Shown in pieces: positions 59,459 to 64,000 of a DNA stretch of 64,000 bases. Below the pieces are notes generated by a model. It did not search any database and was not told where the DNA came from. It was given only the letters and a program-made list of their open reading frames with translations. The stretch is taken from assembly GCF_024220175.1 (NCBI RefSeq), contig NZ_CP098502.1:1798001-1862000 (forward strand). The letters run 5' to 3'. Source of the stretch: Paraconexibacter antarcticus (GTDB lineage: Bacteria; Actinomycetota; Thermoleophilia; Solirubrobacterales; Solirubrobacteraceae). Within the stretch, counting starts at the first letter, position 1; each line of letters starts with the position of its first letter. The translations under genes were made by a program, and so were the position numbers.

Positions 59459-60187
59459 CTAGGCCCGCACGGCGCGGACGCCGATGTTCGCGAGCAGGTC
59501 CGGGGCGAGCTCGTCGCTGATGTCGTTCAGCGCCTCGTGCAGGTCCATCGGCCAGTCGCCCATCATGCCGTTCGGGACCGTCTTCAGCTGGTAGCCGAAC
59601 TCGTCCTCGACCGTGAAGCCCGCGGCCTCCAGGTCGGTGCGCAGCGTCCCGAGGTCGTACACGCGCTGGTGGCCGACGAGGTGGTCGCGGGCGCCGAGCG
59701 TGTCGAGGCGGGGCTGGAGCCCCATCCGGACCGCGAGACGGCGGTGCAGCGAGCGGGCGTTCGGGACCATGACGACGACCGCGCCGCCCGGGACGAGCCA
59801 CCCGTGCACGAGCCGGAAGAGGGCGACGGGGTCGTCGACGTGCTCGGCGATGTGGAGGGCGAGGACGGCGTCGTAGCCGGCGGCGGGGGCGAACGCCTCG
59901 AAGAGCTCCTCGTGGACGACGAGGCCGGGGTGCGCGGCGCGGGCGACGGCGCAGAGCTTCGGGGAGCCCTCGAGGACCTCGAAGGGGACGTCGCGCGCGA
60001 CGAGCTCGCCGGTGACGAGGCCGGTCCCGTAGCCCATCTCCAGGACACGCCCGGCCCCGCGCAGGGCCGCGACGGTGCGGTCGATCGAGCGGCGCTGCCC
60101 GAGCTCCTCGATCGGCACGTCCGCGACCGCGGCGTTGAGGTAGTACGAGTCCGCGTAGGCGTCGAGGGCGGCGGGCGTCAGGGTCAT
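59459..60187 (-). CDS. Class I SAM-dependent methyltransferase
   Basis: The 242-residue protein has RVLEMGYGTGLVTGELVA (SAM motif I, with Tyr in place of the usual Cys/Ala), FEVLEGSPKL and the family block YDAVLALHIAEHVDDPVALF. It belongs to the methyltransferases common in O-antigen and glycan clusters. The ATG overlaps the upstream acyltransferase stop (ATGA). It is related in pattern to the methyltransferase at 56315-57055, which lies in the same cluster on the other strand. Confidence 0.88.
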   Translation of the reverse strand: MTLTPAALDAYADSYYLNAAVADVPIEELGQRRSIDRTVAALRGAGRVLEMGYGTGLVTGELVARDVPFEVLEGSPKLCAVARAAHPGLVVHEELFEAFAPAAGYDAVLALHIAEHVDDPVALFRLVHGWLVPGGAVVVMVPNARSLHRRLAVRMGLQPRLDTLGARDHLVGHQRVYDLGTLRTDLEAAGFTVEDEFGYQLKTVPNGMMGDWPMDLHEALNDISDELAPDLLANIGVRAVRA

Positions 60188-61152
60188 GCGAGCTCCTTCA
60201 CGAGGGTGAGGCGGGGATGCGTCCGCGCGAGGACGCTCTGCTTGAACTGCACGAGGCCGCCGTTCGCCTCCAGGCCGCCGGACGGCCCGGGCTCGGGCTC
60301 GTTGGACACGCCGAGGTCGAGGATCCGCACGCCCTCGGCGAGCGCCTGCTCGACGACGCGGTGGGCGAGGAGGTTCATCGGGGAGCCCTCGAGGCCGTGG
60401 CCGGCGTCCCCCCAGGCGACGACGAGCGCGCAGCCGGGGCGCACGCGGTAGACCAGCGCGGCGGCGACGGCGTCCTCGTCGCGCAGCAGCTCGTGCACCG
60501 TCACCGCGCCGCCGAGCGCGCGGCGGGCGCGCTCGACGTAGTCCCGGGAGAGGGACAGCCGGCGGCCGCGCGCGGCGCGGTTGGCGGCGAGGGTCGCGTA
60601 CGCGCGGTCCCACGCGGCGGGGGTCGTCGCCTCCTCGAACCGGAAGGCCGGGTCGGCGAGGAGCGGCCTGAGCGCGCGGCGGGCGGGGGAGCGCAGCGCG
60701 GCACGGTAGGCGCCGGCGTCCACGAGGCCGGTGAGGTCGATGTGCTGGTTCAGCTCGCAGCGCTCGACCCGGAAGCCGCGGTTCAGCAGCGTGAACTCGA
60801 CGAGCCCGTCGCTCGCGCCGAGGCAGGCGGGCGGCAGGCGGACGCGGGCGGTGCGGACGCCCTCGTCCCGGAGCCGGGCGAGCGCGCCGTCGACGAGCGC
60901 GGCGACGTGGGCGGGGGTCTCGCGGTCGCGGGCGAGGTCGACCCCGCCGTAGGGGGCGGAGTGGCCGGAGACGAAGACGCCGTCGCTCACGACCCCGGTG
61001 AGGGCGCCGACGAGGCGCCCGTCCGCGGCGTGCACGCGCGCGTCGAGCCGCCGCGCGCTGCCGGTGAGGTTCAGGGCGTGGAAGGCGGGGCGGTTGAAGA
61101 GCGTCACCCACGGCTCGGCGGCGACGGCCTCGGACGTGGCCGCGGCGGTCAC
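60184..61152 (-). CDS. FemAB/GNAT-type acyltransferase
   Basis: The 322-residue protein matches the GNAT-like fold of FemAB/acetyltransf_6 proteins: [20 protein letters not shown] in the middle, the substrate segment [18 protein letters not shown], and [20 protein letters not shown] followed by [20 protein letters not shown] in the acyl-CoA- or aminoacyl-tRNA-binding half. In this operon, after an aminotransferase, N-acylation of an amino sugar is likely. The GTG overlaps the aminotransferase stop (GTGA). Confidence 0.8.
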   Translation of the reverse strand: MTAAATSEAVAAEPWVTLFNRPAFHALNLTGSARRLDARVHAADGRLVGALTGVVSDGVFVSGHSAPYGGVDLARDRETPAHVAALVDGALARLRDEGVRTARVRLPPACLGASDGLVEFTLLNRGFRVERCELNQHIDLTGLVDAGAYRAALRSPARRALRPLLADPAFRFEEATTPAAWDRAYATLAANRAARGRRLSLSRDYVERARRALGGAVTVHELLRDEDAVAAALVYRVRPGCALVVAWGDAGHGLEGSPMNLLAHRVVEQALAEGVRILDLGVSNEPEPGPSGGLEANGGLVQFKQSVLARTHPRLTLVKELA

Positions 61153-62249
61153 GAGAAGGCCTCGATCGCGTCGCAGACGACGTCCGCGTCGGCCGGGGTG
61201 AGGTGCGGGCCGATCGGGAGCGAGAGGACCTCCGCGGCGAGCGCCTCGGCGTGCGGGAAGCGCCCGGCCGGCTCGTCGAAGGCGGCCTGGCGGTGCGGCG
61301 GGATCGGGTAGTGGACGAGCGTCTGGATGCCCCGCGCCGCGAGGTGGGCCTGCAGCGCGTCGCGCTCCGGGTGCCGGACGACGAACAGGTGCCAGGCGTG
61401 CGTGCCGCGGCCGGCGTCGGCGAGCGGGAGTCCCAGCGGGGCGAGCCGCTCGCGGTAGCGCTCGGCGAGTGCGCGGCGGCGGAGGTTGTGCTCGGCGAGG
61501 TGGGCGAGCTTCACGGAGAGGACCGCGGCCTGCAGCTCGTCCAGGCGCGAGTTGGTCCCGGCGAGCTCGTGGACGTACTTCTCGCGCGAGCCGTAGTTGC
61601 GGAGCATCCGCAGGCGCTCGGCGAGCGCGGGGTCGTCGGTCGTCACCGCGCCGCCGTCGCCGAGAGCGCCGAGGTTCTTGCCCGGGTAGAACGACCAGGC
61701 GGTCGCGTCCGCGAGGGCACCGACCGGGCGGCCGCGGTACGTCGCGCCGTGCGCCTGGGCGGCGTCGTCGACGAGGACGAGGGCGTGCCGGTCGGCGATG
61801 CTCCGCAGCGCGTCGACGTCGGCGGCCTGGCCGTACAGGTGGACGGGGAGGATCGCGCGGGTGCGCGGGGTGACGGCGGCGGCGACGGCCGCGGGGTCGA
61901 GCAGCCCGGTCGCCGGGTCGACGTCCGCGCCGACCGGCGTCCCGCCCGCCCGCGTCACCGCGAGCCACGTCGCGACGAAGGTGTGCGCCGGGACGATGAC
62001 CTCGTCGCCGCTGCCGATCCCGGCGGCCCACAGCGCGAGCACGAGCGCGTCCAGGCCCGAGCCGACCCCGACGCAGTGGCGCGCGCCGCAGTGCGCGGCC
62101 CAGGCCGCCTCGAACGCCTCGAGCTCGGGCCCGAGGACGAACCAGCCGCCGTCGATGACGCGGCGGGTGGCGGCGTGGAGCTCGCCTGCGACCTCGGCGG
62201 TGATCGCCTGCAGATCGAGGAAGGGGATGGTGGGCGGCGCGCTCAGCAC
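61149..62249 (-). CDS. DegT/DnrJ/EryC1/StrS-family sugar aminotransferase
   Basis: The 366-residue PLP enzyme has the internal aldimine Lys191 in [16 protein letters not shown], the substrate region [18 protein letters not shown] and [16 protein letters not shown] of the family, and LNYGS-like [11 protein letters not shown]. With the FdtA/QdtA-type enzyme upstream it should form dTDP-3-amino-3,6-dideoxyhexose (Fuc3N or Qui3N type). Start is GTG 62249. Length is normal. Confidence 0.93.
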   Translation of the reverse strand: MLSAPPTIPFLDLQAITAEVAGELHAATRRVIDGGWFVLGPELEAFEAAWAAHCGARHCVGVGSGLDALVLALWAAGIGSGDEVIVPAHTFVATWLAVTRAGGTPVGADVDPATGLLDPAAVAAAVTPRTRAILPVHLYGQAADVDALRSIADRHALVLVDDAAQAHGATYRGRPVGALADATAWSFYPGKNLGALGDGGAVTTDDPALAERLRMLRNYGSREKYVHELAGTNSRLDELQAAVLSVKLAHLAEHNLRRRALAERYRERLAPLGLPLADAGRGTHAWHLFVVRHPERDALQAHLAARGIQTLVHYPIPPHRQAAFDEPAGRFPHAEALAAEVLSLPIGPHLTPADADVVCDAIEAFS

Positions 62250-62271
62250 GGGTGCGACGGGTCCTGGACGG

Positions 62272-62826
62272 CTACGCGGCGTCGGCGGCCGACGGGGGCG
62301 CGGGCTCCGCGGCGCGGCGCGCGCGCGCGACCTCCCGGAACTCGGCGTGGTCGCGGATGTAGTCGTCCTCCTCGTAGACCGCCGACGCGAGCACGAGGCA
62401 GACGCCGCCGGAGGAGAAGTTGTCGAGCTCCCGCCAGACCATGTTCGGCACGAGCAGCCCGTGGTAGGAGCGGTTGAGGAAGAAGCGCTCCTGATGCTCG
62501 CCGTCGTCGACGCTCACGTCGAAGGAGCCGGAGGCGGCGATGATGAGCGCCTGCAGGTCGCGGTGCGCGTGCCCGCCGCGCGAGGTCCCGCCCGGCACGT
62601 CGTAGAGGTAGTACACCCGCGCGATGTCGAACGGGACGTGGTTGTCGCCCTCCACGAACGTGAGGTTGCCGCGCGGGTCGGCCACCCGCGGCAGGTCGAT
62701 GACCCGGCAGCCGGTCTTCCCGATCCGGGTGTTGACGCGTGCGTCCTCCAGGCGCCGGCCCCGCGGGTGCGGTGCGCGGCGCTCGACGTCGGCGAGGTAC
62801 GGCTCGACGGGGATGAGCGGGGCCAC
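62272..62826 (-). CDS. FdtA/QdtA-type dTDP-4-oxo-6-deoxyglucose 3,4-ketoisomerase
   Basis: The 184-residue cupin has a 40-residue N-terminal extension and then the sugar 3,4-ketoisomerase pattern: [39 protein letters not shown] with the active-site His pair, and [20 protein letters not shown]. It converts dTDP-4-oxo-6-deoxyglucose to a 3-oxo sugar used by the next gene's aminotransferase. Whether the galacto (FdtA) or gluco (QdtA) product forms cannot be told. Start is GTG 62826; it heads the minus-strand glycan operon. The dTDP-glucose synthase and dehydratase genes are not in the window. Confidence 0.88.
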   Translation of the reverse strand: MAPLIPVEPYLADVERRAPHPRGRRLEDARVNTRIGKTGCRVIDLPRVADPRGNLTFVEGDNHVPFDIARVYYLYDVPGGTSRGGHAHRDLQALIIAASGSFDVSVDDGEHQERFFLNRSYHGLLVPNMVWRELDNFSSGGVCLVLASAVYEEDDYIRDHAEFREVARARRAAEPAPPSAADAA

Positions 62827-62876
62827 GCTCCGGTGGTCGGCAGGCGCGGGCGGGGGTTGAGGGTGCGGTCACCCAC

Positions 62877-62915
62877 AAAAAAACCGCCCCCGGCACACGA
62901 GGTGCCGGAGGCGGT
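62877..62915 (-). terminator. Rho-independent terminator of the cold-shock gene
   Basis: On the minus strand a 14-bp stem (62915-62902 with 62896-62883), with one G-T pair and a 5-nt loop, is followed by seven U residues (62883-62877). This is a textbook intrinsic terminator 40 bp after the cold-shock stop codon. Confidence 0.92.
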
Positions 62916-62954
62916 CGGTCCTACGAAGCTTGGCGAGCAGTGCCCGCCGGCGCT

Positions 62955-63158
62955 TTAGACGTTCTGGACGTTGACGGCCTTGGGGCCCTTCTCGCCGGGC
63001 TCCGCGTCGTACGAGACGCGGGCGCCCTCCGCGAGGGAGCGGTAGCCGTCAGCGATGATCGCCGAGTGGTGGACGAAGAGGTCCTTGCCGGCCTCATCGG
63101 GGGTGATGAAACCGAACCCCTTGTCGTCGCTGAACCACTTCACAGTTCCAGTAGCCAT
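62955..63158 (-). CDS. cspA: Cold-shock protein
   Basis: The 67-residue protein is a single cold-shock domain with RNP1 KGFGFITPD and RNP2 LFVHHSAI, typical of CspA-like RNA chaperones that melt mRNA secondary structure. The start is ATG 63158 with GGAGG about 11 nt upstream; a longer frame upstream is not used. It is a monocistronic gene with its own leader and a strong terminator. The residues match small actinobacterial Csp proteins closely. Confidence 0.96.
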   Translation of the reverse strand: MATGTVKWFSDDKGFGFITPDEAGKDLFVHHSAIIADGYRSLAEGARVSYDAEPGEKGPKAVNVQNV

Positions 63159-63277
63159 ATAAATCGATCCTCCGCTTGTGTTCGTGCTGCGTTCGCGGAG
63201 GTGCTTTGAGGCGACGACTGCGTGCGCTGACACTGCTTGTTGCCGGGTCCTATGACCCAGCCCGAAGGGCAAGCGTA
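63159..63277 (-). promoter_or_regulatory. Cold-shock gene promoter and structured leader
   Basis: On the minus strand TACGCT (63277-63272) is the best -10 candidate, which would give a leader of about 107 nt. The leader begins with two small hairpins: GCCC GAA GGGC (63260-63270) and GGGTC CTAT GACCC (63245-63258), and ends with GGAGG before the ATG. Long structured leaders are known to control csp expression by temperature; that role here is inferred. Confidence 0.5.
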
Positions 63278-63310
63278 GCAGCGAGCCGCGTAGTGGGGGA
63301 GAGATCGACA

Positions 63311-63338
63311 GGAAAGACACAAACGGGCGAAAGGCCCG
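63311..63338 (-). terminator. Probable terminator of the rhomboid gene
   Basis: On the minus strand CGGGC CTTTC GCCCG (63338-63324) is followed by a T-rich stretch interrupted by G and C (63323-63311). It lies just after the rhomboid stop codon at 63342. The stem is short, so it is weaker than the cold-shock terminator. Confidence 0.55.
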
Positions 63339-63341
63339 CAA

Positions 63342-63962
63342 TCAGAGGCCGGCGAGCGGGTCGGCCCGTCGCGGGGCCGCTCGCGGCCCGCGCGAGTCGA
63401 GCAGCTTGGCCGCCAGGACGCCCCCCACACCGCCGAACAGGTGGCCCTGCCAGGAGATGCCGTCCTGGGGGATGAGGCCGCTCCCGAGCGTCGATCCGTA
63501 GAGGAAACCGACGAGCAGGGCAGCGCCGAGATGCAGCCAGCTGCGGCTGAAGAGCGCCCGTGAGATGAGGTAGGCGGCGAAGCCGAAGACGAGGCCGCTC
63601 GCCCCGATGTGGACCGAGTTCGACGCGCCCGTGAACCACGTGCCCACGCCACCGACGACGGCGACGATCGCCGTCACGGCCGCCACGCGCGCGGCGCCGC
63701 TCAGGGCGATGCCGATCCCGAGGACGAGGAACGGGATCGTGTTGCCGAAGAGGTGCGAGAAGCTCGCGTGCAGGAACGGCGCGGTGACGATCCCCCGCAG
63801 CCCGTCCAGGTGCCGGGGCTCGATCCCGTACCGGTCGAGCCGCTGCGAGTCGAGGCTGTCGATGATCTCGACGACCCACATGACCGCGACCATCGCGAGG
63901 ACGAGGAGCGCGCCCTCCTTGCGGGGGTCCGACGGCGTGGCGTCGCGCCCGGGCGTGCTCAC
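63342..63962 (-). CDS. Rhomboid-family intramembrane serine protease
   Basis: The 206-residue protein has six membrane segments and the rhomboid catalytic pair: Ser122 in HIGASGLVFG and His174 in WQGHLFGGVGG, with the HLFGNTIPFLVLG segment of the L1/TM2 region. It should cleave membrane-spanning substrates. The GTG start at 63962 overlaps the stop codon of an upstream gene (GTGA). No extra domains are seen. Confidence 0.93.
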   Translation of the reverse strand: MSTPGRDATPSDPRKEGALLVLAMVAVMWVVEIIDSLDSQRLDRYGIEPRHLDGLRGIVTAPFLHASFSHLFGNTIPFLVLGIGIALSGAARVAAVTAIVAVVGGVGTWFTGASNSVHIGASGLVFGFAAYLISRALFSRSWLHLGAALLVGFLYGSTLGSGLIPQDGISWQGHLFGGVGGVLAAKLLDSRGPRAAPRRADPLAGL

Positions 63963-64000
63963 AGGCCGGGCGTGCGGTCGGCCTGGTCCAGCAGCCCGAT
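63959..64000 (-). CDS. C-terminal end of an upstream gene (partial)
   Basis: The last 13 codons of a minus-strand gene (ending IGLLDQADRTPGL) run to a TGA at 63961-63959 that overlaps the rhomboid GTG. The rest is outside the window, so nothing can be said about function beyond probable co-transcription with the rhomboid gene. Confidence 0.6.
   Translation of the reverse strand: MGLLDQADRTPGL

Noticed and set aside
1-64000. Phage-defence, toxin-antitoxin or biosynthetic-cluster system
   Set aside because: I looked for nucleases, helicases, toxin pairs, transposases, integrases and large synthases and saw none; the ABC exporter and glycan genes do not by themselves indicate such a system.

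Overview
The window is a GC-rich (visibly above 70%), gene-dense stretch with strong G/C preference at third codon positions and many 1-4 bp ATGA/GTGA gene overlaps. This points to a high-GC actinobacterium. The secreted glycosidase type, the GAF-kinase systems and the very frequent leaderless-looking starts would fit the Thermoleophilia (Solirubrobacter/Patulibacter/Conexibacter relatives), but that placement is an inference. I saw no rRNA, tRNA, CRISPR array, transposase or phage gene.

Layout. 0-7.5 kb: the end of a RarD-type exporter, then an acetate module: acetyl-CoA synthetase with a SatP-type acetate channel on the minus strand, divergent from a LytS-type kinase, a LytTR regulator and a two-gene sodium/solute (acetate-like) symporter. 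The shared intergenic region carries a 12-bp direct repeat spaced 21 bp. 7.5-8.6 kb is a scar where the broken 3' end of a PEP-synthase gene abuts a 5'-truncated, doubly frameshifted GAF-GGDEF gene. 8.7-11 kb: a PucR-type regulator and a membrane desaturase/hydroxylase. 10.9-17 kb: a minus-strand block with a metallo-beta-lactamase-fold protein coupled to an unusual protein of fourteen exact 10-residue repeats, then an ABC exporter and NarL-type regulator facing their likely GAF sensor kinase. 17-23 kb: redox/stress genes (two related flavin oxidoreductases, a double universal stress protein, an FMN reductase, a flavin-Rieske oxidoreductase). 23-28 kb: coiled-coil CsbD-like proteins, membrane proteins, a thioesterase and secreted proteins.

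28.7-34.6 kb is a complete five-gene oligopeptide/nickel-type ABC importer. 34.5-48.8 kb is a mix of secreted proteins, hydrolases, a flavin monooxygenase, a GH-like secreted glycosidase, LtrA, an AIM24 protein and a large secreted subtilase. 48.9-54.7 kb is a full fructose phosphotransferase operon (DeoR repressor, fruK, EIIA, EIIBC, HPr, EI). 55-56.2 kb: a zinc alcohol dehydrogenase. 56.3-62.8 kb: a glycan/amino-sugar cluster (methyltransferases, flavin oxidoreductase, GT2, FemAB-like acyltransferase, DegT aminotransferase, FdtA/QdtA-type ketoisomerase). 62.9-64 kb: a cold-shock protein with a long leader and textbook terminator, and a rhomboid protease.

Cross-cutting signals: many genes have a TANNNT hexamer 6-9 nt before the start codon, which fits leaderless transcripts, and several gene ends carry long GC-rich hairpins without a U-tract. 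The most unusual items are the decapeptide-repeat protein, the PEP-synthase/GAF-GGDEF scar, the 21-bp-spaced direct repeat in the acetate module, and the long hairpins at 54.7 and 56.2 kb.
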